A stretch of DNA of 64,000 nucleotides from Corallochytrium limacisporum. Lineage: Eukaryota; Opisthokonta. The DNA lies in contig PDIP01000005.1 of NCBI GenBank assembly GCA_002811645.1, positions 73,198-137,197 on the forward strand, written 5' to 3'. Below, in pieces: positions 1-10,559 of this stretch. The notes below the pieces were generated by a model that ran no database searches, had not been told where the DNA came from, and saw only the letters and a list, made by a program, of their open reading frames with translations. The position numbers and the translations under genes are program-made. How positions within the stretch are numbered: the stretch's first letter is position 1; each line of letters begins with the position of its first letter.

Positions 1-578
1 TGAAATATTTGTGCATGATTGTTAAAAAGAGCAAAATATAATGAAATAGAATAGAATCAATATAAATTATTATACAATCAAGATTGAAAAAATCCTCGGG
101 AGTCAAGTTTTTCGGAGTTTTGACCCTGACATACCAGACAGAGGGTGGTATCGGCACCGGTACATGGCATGAGTTCCTACCTATCATTGGCCCTCTCGTC
201 GACCGAAGGAAAAAAGCCATTCGCCCAGTGCGTCCCCTGCCCTCTAATTTTTCAGGATCCGGAACTTCAGGGGTATGGCAACCCCCCGGTCCCTGCTCTG
301 TCCTCCATAGTCAAACAATGGGGGATAGCCCCGCCCCCTTGGGGAAGAACACCATTTGACGACATCGACTTCGGGGTACATTGCACTGTGACAGTAATTC
401 AGAGGCTTGTTTTGTTTTGATATCTCATGTACATTCTACCTGCTCTGGAGTCACATGTCACCTTTCGGGTTCAAAAAGAAACCTAGGTCGTATAGACTGG
501 CAGGTGTTTCTTCGACGCCGTTTCCCTCATCTTTCGGAAGAAGAACATAGATCAGGTCAAGGAGTCAGTCCTTTCAAA
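1..578. other. Spacer upstream of the EEP-fold gene
   Basis: No convincing gene is visible. The first 80 bases are AT-rich and the rest is of mixed composition. The overlapping short frames here show no recognisable domain. The open frame of the next gene extends upstream to about 381, but that part is probably 5' untranslated sequence and promoter. Confidence 0.6.
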
Positions 579-2027
579 ATGGGTATTCTTAGACGATTGT
601 CGTCGAAAAACAAATCCAAGGGCTCCAAAGAGAGTGTTGCTTCGTCTGCGGAGACGGGATCAGTAAAAGGAAGCAATCAGAGCATAGCTTCCAACTCTGA
701 CTCGAAAGCACGTTCAGCAGACATAACCAACGGTAGCCGGACATCTCAAAAGGACCCCCGGCGGTCTAAGAACGATCAGAAAGCCAACCCATCTACTACG
801 CAGGTCAAAGATACCTCTGCAGCCAACTCCTTTCCCGAGCCTCAGGAGAAACCAGTCGTGCCGACCGTTGCTAAGCCCAAAAAGCCAAGCGTCCAGAAGG
901 AGCCCGTTTCCGTCGCAGCACCTGCAGCAGGTCCCACTGTCCCTGATATCACAGTAAGTAGTCAGCAGCAGACTACTCAATCAGAGAAGGCATTAGCAAC
1001 TAAGAGCGACGCTGCACCTGCCCCTACGCCCGCCGTTGTTCCAGAACAGAAGAGAAAGGGGAAGAAGCAGAACAACACGACGAAACCTGCTGCTGAACCC
1101 AAGCAAGACAATACGACGAAACCTGCTGCTGAATCCGAGAAGTCTAAAGAGCCTGTGGTGAAGCAAGCGGCGAGTGCGGTATCTGAAAAGGTTTCCAAGG
1201 AAGCAGCGACAGCGGCAAGTCCAGTGGTTCCTACAGAAATCGAATCAAAGAAGGCGGAAGAAGCTGCTCACATCACCACCACCGTACCAGAAACTTCAAA
1301 GGAGAAAGACGAAGAGATGGGCGCCACCATCAGCGTCGGTAGCATGAATTGCGCTCTCTACGACGGAGTCGATTCCGAGGGAAAGAAACACAACAAGTTT
1401 GATTTGTTGGCCAAAATTATTGCTTCTGTCGATGTCTGCTGTCTGCAAGAGGTCTTCGACTACGACTACTGCCAGCAGCTGGCCAATCGTCTTCCAGACC
1501 ACTACAACTATTTCAAGAGTGAGGAAGGAAGGTCAGAGGGTGTTGCTATCTTCTCAAAGTACCCAATTGATGAGGTTAACACTTGCGTGCTCAACGAAGA
1601 TGGATTCCGACGGGTTGCTCTTCAGGTCCAATCCAATGGTATCTGGTTTGTGAACGTGCACCTTGACCATGAGAACCCGGAAAAGCGTGAGCGTCAGTTG
1701 AAGCGCCTTGTTGGTAGTTTGAAGGGACTGCAACCCGTGCGGTACGTGATCGCTGGGGACTTCAATGACTCTTGCCGGGAAGACGACATTGATCGCATCC
1801 TCTACCACGAACAGGACCTTAAACTGTGCAATCTGACTCGTCCTGCCCACCTCGAGACCTTTATGAAGATCAAGGAACATAAGCGTGAGATGTACACCAA
1901 ACAAATTGACCACATCTTTGCCAACGAAGGAGCCTCTATCTCCGATGTTCAAGCCCATCCGTGGTACTTTGGCGATGGCGACTACCTCAGCGATCACAAG
2001 TTTTTGAGTGCCCGAGTCAAGATCTGA
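579..2027 (+). CDS. Endonuclease/exonuclease/phosphatase-fold protein with a long disordered N-terminus
   Basis: The product is 482 residues. The first roughly 250 are low-complexity, rich in Lys, Ser, Ala and Pro. The last 230 form a complete EEP (DNase I-like) domain. Visible landmarks are the N-terminal Asn in SMN (N257), LQE (E291), VHLDH (H361), GDFND (D394, N396) and the final SDH (S471-H473). All the expected metal and catalytic positions are therefore present, so it is probably an active Mg-dependent phosphodiesterase or phosphatase; the substrate cannot be read from sequence. I chose the ATG at 579 (context caaaATGg) because the 66 upstream codons look like leader sequence. The protein then begins MGILRRLSSK, a Gly-2 plus basic-cluster start that could support N-myristoylation and membrane contact (inference). 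The linker holds a short direct repeat, NTTKPAAE, twice. Its 3' end faces the patatin gene. Confidence 0.8.
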   Translation: MGILRRLSSKNKSKGSKESVASSAETGSVKGSNQSIASNSDSKARSADITNGSRTSQKDPRRSKNDQKANPSTTQVKDTSAANSFPEPQEKPVVPTVAKPKKPSVQKEPVSVAAPAAGPTVPDITVSSQQQTTQSEKALATKSDAAPAPTPAVVPEQKRKGKKQNNTTKPAAEPKQDNTTKPAAESEKSKEPVVKQAASAVSEKVSKEAATAASPVVPTEIESKKAEEAAHITTTVPETSKEKDEEMGATISVGSMNCALYDGVDSEGKKHNKFDLLAKIIASVDVCCLQEVFDYDYCQQLANRLPDHYNYFKSEEGRSEGVAIFSKYPIDEVNTCVLNEDGFRRVALQVQSNGIWFVNVHLDHENPEKRERQLKRLVGSLKGLQPVRYVIAGDFNDSCREDDIDRILYHEQDLKLCNLTRPAHLETFMKIKEHKREMYTKQIDHIFANEGASISDVQAHPWYFGDGDYLSDHKFLSARVKI

Positions 2028-2171
2028 ATGGATTTTCTTATCTTCGCTTTTGTTGGTTGTAGAATATACATTTACTATGGAAAATACTTGTTGCCAAGTT
2101 TTCATCATATAGCTTGAACAGCCTAGAATCTATTTTGAATCAATTGCTAATCTATTTAATCCATCTTAAAT

Positions 2172-3359
2172 TTACATACGGGGCTTCACAAATTCTTTCG
2201 ATTCCAGCCAACTCACTGTACTCTTATAGCCGTGTTCAAAGATTTCTTTGTACACCTGGCGATTCTTCGGGGGCACATAACCCCAGCGAGCGGGTACCGT
2301 GGCAGGAGGCTTAATGTTTAGCTCATCAACTTGCTTTACACCAATTTGCACAATTCCCTCATCAAGAGCTTCCTGAGGGATGACGGGAGTACCAATCGCA
2401 CCATCGATTAGGTACTCGCCATTGTGCACCTTGGGTTTACCCATGATGACAGGAATGCGACAGCTGGACGCAACAGCGGTGAGCATCTCGTCCTGGCTCT
2501 GGAAACCAGTAAGAATTTTGTGTTCAAGCTTGTGAATATGCAGGCGGTTCACGGCAACATGCAGACGAGTCGCAAAGTCGCTGCGCTTCTCTTCATAAAC
2601 CTTCTCCTCCATCAAGAAAACTGCAATACTCTGTTTAAGGAGGTCCTTGGTTTTCACTAAGCCTCGATAGCCGCGACGAAACACTTCATCATGGCTTTCC
2701 ATGGCGAAAGCAGCCACAGACGTCCAGTCGGCTTGAACAATGAGACCGGCTGCTGCTAAGCTACCCGCACTTGCACCATAGAGATGGGTATCGTTTCGGA
2801 CCATTCCAAAGTCTTGCAGCGCGCAGCATACATCCCAGTGGTAGATCATCAGCCAGCCAGCTCCACGGAAATAGTATCGAGAAGGGTACTGCAGTCGTCC
2901 GGTGGCAAATCCTTCCTCGTCCTTCTCAAACGCCTCTTGGAAGCGCTTGCGCACGTCGTTGAAGAAGATCTTGTCTGTTTCTCCCTGAAACGGGGCCGGT
3001 TGCACCTGAGAAGTCACTGAAATGCGCCCATTGGCCACATTTTCACTTTCACCATCACCATCTGAGTCGGATAGGGTAGATGCGTCAGAGCTACTTCCTG
3101 ACAGATCCGGGCAGTCCTCTTCCGCTTCTCCGTTGGTTTCGTAGTCCACAGCGTCCTTGCTGCCGGACCGTGGCCGCTCTAATCCCCGTGTAAGCCGAAG
3201 TAGAGGCTTGCCAGCCTGTTTGAGATGTTGAACAGGGTTAACTGAGGCTTTGTAAGCCAGAAAGTCCCTGTACCGGTTGAGGAAGATTTGCCCCCGCCGA
3301 GGGCTTTCCTGCACCTCCGTTGCTTCTTCCTGTGAGCTCACTACTTCAACCTCTGTCAT
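2172..3359 (-). CDS. Patatin-like phospholipase (PNPLA family)
   Basis: The product is 395 residues. The patatin domain runs from about residue 160 to 375. It has an oxyanion-loop motif FRGAGW (164-169), the nucleophile elbow GASAG (S197) and the dyad motif LIDGA (D319). The Ser-Asp dyad is complete, so lipid acyl-hydrolase activity is expected from the family. The oxyanion segment resembles the SGAGFLGIYH form of the small PNPLA proteins rather than plant patatins. The N-terminal 130 residues are acidic and Ser-rich (about 70-115) and likely disordered. No signal peptide or clear membrane segment is seen, so a cytosolic or lipid-droplet site is likely (inference). It converges on the EEP gene with 144 bases between the stops. 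Confidence 0.88.
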   Translation of the reverse strand: MTEVEVVSSQEEATEVQESPRRGQIFLNRYRDFLAYKASVNPVQHLKQAGKPLLRLTRGLERPRSGSKDAVDYETNGEAEEDCPDLSGSSSDASTLSDSDGDGESENVANGRISVTSQVQPAPFQGETDKIFFNDVRKRFQEAFEKDEEGFATGRLQYPSRYYFRGAGWLMIYHWDVCCALQDFGMVRNDTHLYGASAGSLAAAGLIVQADWTSVAAFAMESHDEVFRRGYRGLVKTKDLLKQSIAVFLMEEKVYEEKRSDFATRLHVAVNRLHIHKLEHKILTGFQSQDEMLTAVASSCRIPVIMGKPKVHNGEYLIDGAIGTPVIPQEALDEGIVQIGVKQVDELNIKPPATVPARWGYVPPKNRQVYKEIFEHGYKSTVSWLESKEFVKPRM

Positions 3360-6300
3360 TTTTCTGTGTCATTCTAACTTTCTAGATATCTAAAACACGG
3401 CCCGAAGTATTTCAGATTCCGTGAGCACTTGGCCGTGCGTGTTCTTTATCCTCTGGGTACTGTACAAACGCTGCATATACTTCAATCCCTTAAGAATTTC
3501 ATATGGTCGTGGCTATCCCTCTTTCATACCACTGACTAGCCACGCCGGTCGATCTATACGCACCGTACAATCCTGACGATTGCCTATGACGCCTTCTTAG
3601 CCCAGAGCTAGAAAGTATGTTCAGACATATGTTGGGTCCGTTGGCTGTCCGCGGCCTCTACGAGTAGACCCTACACGCTACTCCAGATCTGGCGCGTAGC
3701 GGCGGGCTCCTAGAAGTGCGCGACTCTTGCTCGAGGTCTACAACTCGTCCTCTTACGTCTGACATGTGAAGGCCTTTCCCCGCCCACACCTGTGATTCCG
3801 TTTCGGCGGGGTAGTGGGATCAATGTGACAGAAAGACTGGTACCTCTTGAATAAACCTGAACAATTCTATACGTAATATACTGCTTTATTTTTTCACACA
3901 CAAATATTGCGATTCTAGTAGACCTTAACCCAAAAATGGTAGCCGTGGCCCCGCACAGCTTCTCGGTACACTTTTCAACTAGGAGACAGATGGGGACAAA
4001 AAGAAATGACCTACCGGAAATTCATTCACTCTACTAGCCTCATAAAGCTCCCGTATATTCACACAAACCACGTACAGGGGAAGATCGAGTGTGGGGACGA
4101 GAAGGCGAGGAAGAAAAAAAAAATAAGATTTTTCTATTATCTCCCCTCTATAACTCTCACACTGTAGGTGGTGCTACATGCCGTGTGCAAATTAAAGGAA
4201 GACAGGTCAGGCCATTCCATGCTGGGAGAATTCGGACGCAAATATCCAGCCGACAACCGCAGAGTCAGGTGTCGTCCCCACCCCCCCCCCGGGCTATGGC
4301 AAGAGACCGTGAACTGCTCAGTTGTACAGAACTAAAAGTCATCGATTTGTCCTCAACCCACCGCCCCCACCGCCCCCGGCTCCGCGCGGCCCCGGGGGGA
4401 GGGGGGGCCGCAAGGGAAAGCAGAGGTGCGTGGCACTGGCATATGGAATGGGAAGCGTTCTGAACTCTGTGGCAACCCAGCTGTTCACGGGGGGAGAGCC
4501 ACAATATCTGAAGTGTCAACTCTAGTTTAGAATTGGGTACCGGCCGGTAGAGAATCGCCTGTCTCTGGCAGGGACCAGCTCACCCGGGAGCATCGTTTCC
4601 CAAACCTTACGTCCGTTGAGGTCTTACTGCGATATTAAATGAGCAGCAGAGCAGCATGGCTGCTATGCGTGTCCGCTACATATGTGCGTATTAGTGTTTC
4701 GTAGCATCCAAATACAAGTCTGCGTAGGTGAGATTCAAGGCTCTATCACTGTGTCCATCTTCTTTTTTGGTGATCCAGGTCACTATGAGGATCCATACCT
4801 ATTCTGCTCGTGCCTCTCCTGGTGTTCCTTCACGTGACGCATGTGATGGAGGGAAAACGAGATAGAATGATGAAGCGCATTCCCACTCTTCCTTTAATTA
4901 CTACGCAGATAACCCGCCTTAGCAATTCCTGAACGGTTGCTCATCCTCGGAAGTGTGTACCAAATATTCCACCAGGCATTCCAATCCGTGCAGAGAACTG
5001 CATTAATTCTCCCAGCAGCAGCACCAGCAACGACGGCCAACACACAAAACCCAAAGGCAAGCCACAGCGATCCACACACACACACAAACGCTACAAATGG
5101 TGGTCAATAGAAGATGTCGCCGCAGCCGCCGAAAGGGAAGAGGAACCATGAGGCTCTGGACAGGAACTGTACATGTCTCAGCATGTTGACTCGGAATTAG
5201 TCCAGCATACAACAGGGATAGCCGGTTATCCAAAGAAAACACACAGGAAGGGCGTAGCAAGAAGCGTTGACCACTGAAAATAAACACCGAGGCAGAGAAA
5301 ATCTTCAACATCAGCGCGGAGAACTCTCTCCACGACCGCGTACAGGGAATGACAGGATCCCTTCCGCAATATACCCCTGGAGCTCCTGTTCGTTAGCGGG
5401 TTTTAGTGCACGGAAAACTCAATTCTGTGTCCGTATTGGTATGAAAAAAAAATCATATCACAAGCTGCTCACCAAATTCGTAACCAATGCAGAGAAGAAA
5501 AAAAAACTCCTAAAACAGGGGAATGCAGAGAATGTGGTATCCTCGAAACTGTCAGCTGTTTCCACAAATGGCTAACTCGATCTGAGTGGGTTGGATCGGG
5601 TAAATGCATGAAATACGAAAGAAATACAGCACTGTACAGAGGAAACACTGCCAGAACCCGACAGTGTGCAGCAAGAGTCTGAACTGCCCTGATTGAGCCC
5701 CTGATTGAGAGAAAGCGGTCGGAATGGCTCCACAAGCTGCCGCCTTCTCTGGCCCGGGTGTGACCCTGGCTCGGCCTGAAGCCTCTTTCCTGGAACACAA
5801 GAGTGAAACGTTCTAAAAAAAACTTGCTCGCTTGCCTATTCTCCGTAGATCTAGTATGGCCCGAACAACAAGAGCCCCGCAAGGATTCGGTTGCGGGTTT
5901 TTATGGTCCCTTAGAAAGGTGTGCCAACAGTCTCCGAGAGGGATACAGCTCAGTATTGAATGGCTTGCAGCTCCACAAGTGTTGCCAGCTCAGTAGACAG
6001 GATTTCTTCCAGCCCCTGATAAAGGGTCTGTCTTCCCTTGTACCTGGCCTTCAGATGGTAGCATCTCAGCATTCAGAACACAACAGTCGGAGTGAATACC
6101 GCAGTTCACACATTATGCTCTTTGACGTGGATCCGTTGGGCGTGGACCATGGTGGAGAAACATGATGCAGCGCTCCATCTCGTGTCTGGGCGGCTGATCG
6201 GGCCAAGATACGCCATGGAGACACTTGAGCGCCACGTAGCGTAGCTCTCCCTTCTTTAGTACACTGCAGAGGGAAAGACAGTCAGTCAACCCTGGTGCTC

Positions 6301-6540
6301 TACACAGCACTGGAAGTGGTTCGGAAACAAAGTTGGCAAATGGTTATTTGATATACGGAATATTTATATGACTGGTTGTCACGGTTTGCAAAAGAGAGAT
6401 ACTTGATTTCAGGGAGGGAGCAGCACAGTCCGGAAGGGGGCTGGGGCGCCTGTATTCTAGGCTGCCCACGGAGCCAACCTGGGATTCTCCTTCGAGGCTC
6501 CTTGCTGGCAGGTCACACAAAAAAAACCAGGAAACCACCC
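3360..6540. other. Long spacer without a recognisable gene
   Basis: This 3.2-kb interval separates the 5' end of the patatin gene from the 5' end of the zinc-finger gene. Open frames of up to 137 codons occur on both strands, but none shows a domain, and they overlap one another. It contains a C10 homopolymer (4281-4290) beside other C- and G-rich patches (4260-4420) and a CA run near 5070. I see no RNA gene. Expected contents are two promoters and 5' untranslated regions. Confidence 0.55.
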
Positions 6541-7600
6541 ATGGATATCAGAAGAACTGGCGCAGGGGATGAAGACGACAGCAGCGACCTCAGTGACGAT
6601 ATGCCCATCCTGGACCGCATCCGCAGTATCAAGGCTCTGCGTGATGCTATCATTCGGGAGAAACGCCAGGCTTCTATGGGTCAAGGTACTGCCGCAACTG
6701 ACACTGTTGTGCCCTTTCGAGGACCACGGAATGCAATTAGTAACCTCCCGCAATCAGTGTTGGACGGCAGCAACACATCCGAGGACCAGGGTGATATGCG
6801 CACGGAGACTCCTGGGAATATGCCCATGGCTGGTAAAACCAAAGCCGCCCTCCTGCAGAAAAAGGTGCGGGTAACGAAGAATGAAACAAATGAGGACCAG
6901 TCAGGACACCACTGGCTAAGAAGCTTGTGCAGAGCGGCAGTGGGGTTAAGCCACGGATGCCGGCACCACCTACAACGACGGGAAAGAAATTGGGAGGAGT
7001 CCCACAGGTCAATATCAAGACTAAAACATGGGTGCCACTGCCCGTTGCCAATCTGGTGAATACTGAAGAGGATCACATCATTGTCCCTCAGGCATCCTAT
7101 GACATCGATAGCCTGCCTCTGGATGCCTTTGGGCCCCCCACTGTTGCAAAGTCGGAACCGACACGATCTTGCCGCCTGTGTAGTCGTTCCTTTGCCCTAA
7201 GTCGTGTAGACAAACACGAGGATGCCTGCAAGAAGAGTCAGAAACGGCGCAAGGCTTTCGACGCGACGAAGATGCGTGTCGCAGGCACGGAGGCAGCAGG
7301 GTTTGTGCTGAACCACAGAGGTGGAATCAAGTTGCCCAAGGATGCACCGAACCGAAGAGGAAAGATTGGAAAAAAGACCACGAAGATTTCATTCGCAGTA
7401 TTCGTGCCACCAAGCAGGCCGCTGCCCATCTGATGGCCGGAGGCAGTGTCAAGAACCTGCCACCACCACCACCGATGGATTATTCCGACCTCATTCCTTG
7501 TCCCCACTGCGGCCGAAAGTTCAATGAATCCGCCGCTGAGCGGCACATACCGAAGTGTGCAAATGTCTTGAACCGTCCGAAGCCCTTGAAGCGCCGTTGA
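6541..7600 (+). pseudogene. ZC2HC1-type double C2HC zinc-finger gene, reading frame interrupted twice
   Basis: Three consecutive frames together make a ZC2HC1 (FAM164)-like protein. Segment one starts at the ATG at 6541 (MDIRRTGAGD) and is acidic. Segment two is open from 6894 and carries finger 1 (CRLCSRSF...H...C, near 7170-7230) followed by RRKAFDATKMR. Segment three is open in the third frame from about 7350 and encodes DWKKDHEDFIRSIR, a PPPPP stretch, finger 2 (CPHCGRKFNESAAERHIPKC, 7499-7558) and the stop at 7598-7600. Both fingers have C-x2-C-x11-H-x3-C spacing. Finger 2 and the preceding WKKDHEDFI segment closely match the family. The frame steps by -1 at about 6895-6912 and again at about 7320-7365. 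Causes could be single missing bases in the assembly, unusually short introns (68 nt at 6833-6900 and 44 nt at 7321-7364 would restore the frame but have weak splice sites), or real decay. The strong conservation after each shift argues against old decay. Confidence 0.75.
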
Positions 7601-7754
7601 GGTGTAGAAGGTACGCTCCATTGTGGTTCCGCGAAGTGAGCATTGTCGGAGCACATCAAAAATCGCAATAGACCATGTTTTAAGGCTGCTTTCTTATATG
7701 TATTATACATTGTAAATGAACACATATATGCTGGCAGTACATGTTCCACGTCTC

Positions 7755-8897
7755 TTATGCGGGGAAGAATTGCTTCATGTCGGGTAGAGGACCGGCAGAT
7801 GGTGCAGCACTACGCGCCTGCTGTAGCATGGCAGCATCGGCAATGACTAACGCAGCCATGGACTCAATGATGGGCACAGCACGGGGCACGACGCAAGGGT
7901 CATGACGTCCCTTTGCCGCCAGCACAGTCTCCTCCCCGTCAAAGGTTGTGGTCTCCTGAGCCTGACCGATCGTTGCCGGAGGCTTGAAGGCAACGCGGAA
8001 ATAAATATTTTCACCATTGCTGATACCACCCTGCACGCCGCCACTGTTGTTGGTCTTAGTGCCAAGGAAACCATTGTCCTTCTTCACAAAGCGATCGTTG
8101 TGGATATGACCACGCTGCCGACTACCTTCAAAGCCGGATCCAATCTCAAAGCCCTTGGTAGCAGGGATGCTGAGCATTGCATGGGCTAGAAGAGCCTCTA
8201 GCTTATCAAAAGAAGGTTCACCAAGACCCACTGGCACATTCCGAATCACACAGCTGCAGATGCCACCAATGCTGTCCTTTTCATCGCGGGCTGCTTCAAT
8301 TTGCTTCGTCATTTCATCTGCACTTTCCTTATAGGGACATCGGAGACTGGTCTCATCGACCTGTTTCCGAGTGATTGTCTCACTGAGCTGATGGTCAGTG
8401 CCCTTGGGAATTTCGACGGGTCCGACACTGCTAACCCAGGCCACAATTTCAATGCCATACTTGAATTTGAGCCACTTCTCGGCCACGGCTCCAGCAGCTA
8501 CACGTCCGATCGTTTCGCGAGCACTACTCCGGCCGCCACCACTGCTGGCCTTGATGCCGTATTTGTTCATGTAAGTGTAGTCAGCGTGGCTTGGCCGAGG
8601 GACTTTGCTCATTTCGCCATAGTCGCCTGGGCGTTGGTCCTTGTTGGGCACAAACAGACCGATGGGGGTCCCCAGGGTGAATCCCAATTCGGTACCGCTC
8701 ATGATGGTAACCGTGTCGGATTCATTGCGGGGAGTAGTGAGTGAGCTCTGACCAGGTCTCCTTCGCGTCAATTGAGGTTGAATATCCTCTTCTGTGAGGG
8801 GCATACAAGGGGGCACATTGTCAATAATGCAACCAACACCCTTACAATGGGATTCACCGAACGTGGTGACCCGGAAGTAAGTGCCGAAAGAACTCAT
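7755..8897 (-). CDS. Chorismate synthase
   Basis: This enzyme catalyses the last common step of the shikimate pathway: it converts 5-enolpyruvylshikimate-3-phosphate to chorismate with reduced FMN. The product is 380 residues, the normal length for a monofunctional enzyme without a fused flavin reductase. All three family signatures are visible: [11 protein letters not shown] near the N-terminus, [15 protein letters not shown] in the middle, and [14 protein letters not shown] near the C-terminus. I chose the ATG at 8897 ([16 protein letters not shown]) because it matches the canonical family start; the open frame reaches seven codons further. Animals lack this pathway, so the gene indicates an organism that makes its own aromatic amino acids or folate precursors. 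Fungal Aro2-type enzymes often reduce their own FMN; whether this one does cannot be seen. It converges on the zinc-finger gene. Confidence 0.96.
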   Translation of the reverse strand: MSSFGTYFRVTTFGESHCKGVGCIIDNVPPCMPLTEEDIQPQLTRRRPGQSSLTTPRNESDTVTIMSGTELGFTLGTPIGLFVPNKDQRPGDYGEMSKVPRPSHADYTYMNKYGIKASSGGGRSSARETIGRVAAGAVAEKWLKFKYGIEIVAWVSSVGPVEIPKGTDHQLSETITRKQVDETSLRCPYKESADEMTKQIEAARDEKDSIGGICSCVIRNVPVGLGEPSFDKLEALLAHAMLSIPATKGFEIGSGFEGSRQRGHIHNDRFVKKDNGFLGTKTNNSGGVQGGISNGENIYFRVAFKPPATIGQAQETTTFDGEETVLAAKGRHDPCVVPRAVPIIESMAALVIADAAMLQQARSAAPSAGPLPDMKQFFPA

Positions 8898-10559
8898 GGT
8901 TAGAATCAAGATATACACGTATGGTAAATTGAAAGATTGTGTTGACAGATGTCCTAGTTCTACCCTTCTAGTAGCCGGTACTTCATCTTACGAATCAAAG
9001 GAAAGACCAATGCGCCACGTTCTAGTATGGCTGGCTCGCACCCGTGGCAATTTAATCAATCCGCTGGCTTTGCTACCGCAGCAGGGCTAACCATGGGGCC
9101 GTTATCATTCATCAACAACCCATACTGAATGTATTGCAATGGTGAACGATACTTGTGTTTGTTAGCCAAACCCTCACCGCCGACTGTGATCTGCCGCTGC
9201 ATTGGGCACCTCAAGCCCTTCTGTCCCGCTGAGTCAAACACTCGAGAGTTCGCAGTTCACAGAAGCCCTTCCCTGCCGGGTTGGATACGCGGGTGGCTTA
9301 CGCAGAAACGAGATGCTGCTGTGGCACATGGGGGGGTGTGGGGTCGGGGGCAAATGAGAAGGTCGAGAAGGGGGGCGAATTCCAATGAGTTCTATAGTGA
9401 AACAGTGGATGCGGGTGGAGGCCGCAAGATCCCAAAGGACTGGTGGCCTTTTCCTACAAACAAATGGTCCGCTTCACGTCAGCAAAGCGCCACCAGCATT
9501 GACTTCGCCTGTGGGGATCATCAGCAATACAGCACCACAGACAGCGCTGGAAGAGAAGGAGCACATAAGGACCATGGACAAGAAGTGGAGTACCTAGGTT
9601 TCTTACACTGTGGTGGTGGTGCATTTTCACACACCGTCTGGGCTCCAGCATAGAAGACACCCATGGCCACCACAACAGCGCTGGCTGTAGGGATTGAGCA
9701 CATCCGTGATAGCCACGCACAGCCAAGATAAACAAAGAAGCACCGTTCATGTGGACATTACATTCGCGTACGATCTGCAAGTAGAATAAAGGTCATGTCC
9801 ATGGTAGTCAGCGACAGCGGGAAGCCTCAACCTCCTTGTGGAACATCACATGTAAGTATTCCGAGTGGACCCGTTCCCAACACTCATCTCTTGACCTATG
9901 CCGCATACGCAGTGTGCAATGACATCAAGATGTCATGATGTACGCTCGCATCATGTTCATCATCACGATATTCTGTCTTGCAACCCTTGTTCAGACAAGA
10001 GTAATCAACAGAGCAGTTGATCGTATACTTCGCCTTGATCACGGACCCTCACAGTGGTTCTCCGTTCGTCTCCTTCTGGACGGTCGCGGTTCACCCGACC
10101 TACCCTCTCACCTGAAAACAGTGTGAACTCTTTCGTGTAATCCCTCTGTCCAAGTTTTCTGTTGGAAATGCAAATGTGAGCCTACGGCCAATGCCTCCCC
10201 CCCACTGATTGGTGTGAGTGTGAGTTGCGGCGCGACTGGGCGAACGAGATCTACACGGTGGCGAAAACAGTAACGGGCGGTTCGGCGATAAGGGCGGGTG
10301 TATTGGTTGGGGTTGTGGCCATGACGTTCATAAGGTGCAGTTTGGGAATATACTTTGGAACCAGTGATAAGCATAAGACAGTTCTGGTGGCAGGTACTCG
10401 GACTTCCTGGCCTGTGCAATAAAAATAGACAGATAGCCTATGTGGAACTCTAGCAATGATTCTGTTAGATGGCACGCGGAACGCTTCAACCGAAGAAGAA
10501 TGTAATTTTCTTGTCGTGGAAAATTTACGATAAATAAAACCAAACGGTGGGCAGCAACC
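8898..10559. other. Divergent spacer between chorismate synthase and ZIP9
   Basis: This 1.66-kb interval lies between two divergent 5' ends. Open frames of up to 174 codons on either strand show no domain. A G-rich patch lies near 9325-9375. A 60-codon minus-strand frame (9521-9703) has a hydrophobic start followed by several cysteines but is too short and isolated to call. Confidence 0.55.

Noticed and set aside
5803-6165. 120-codon frame in the 3.4-6.5 kb spacer
   Set aside because: No recognisable family, overlapped by opposite-strand frames, and no supporting 5' or 3' signals.
6833-6900. 68-nt GT-AG intron in the zinc-finger gene
   Set aside because: It would repair the frame, but no branch-point-like sequence is evident and no other gene in the window needs an intron; kept only as an alternative explanation.
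9521-9703. 60-codon minus-strand frame with a hydrophobic start and several cysteines, resembling a small secreted protein
   Set aside because: Too short, overlapped by other frames, no homology recognised and no supporting context.
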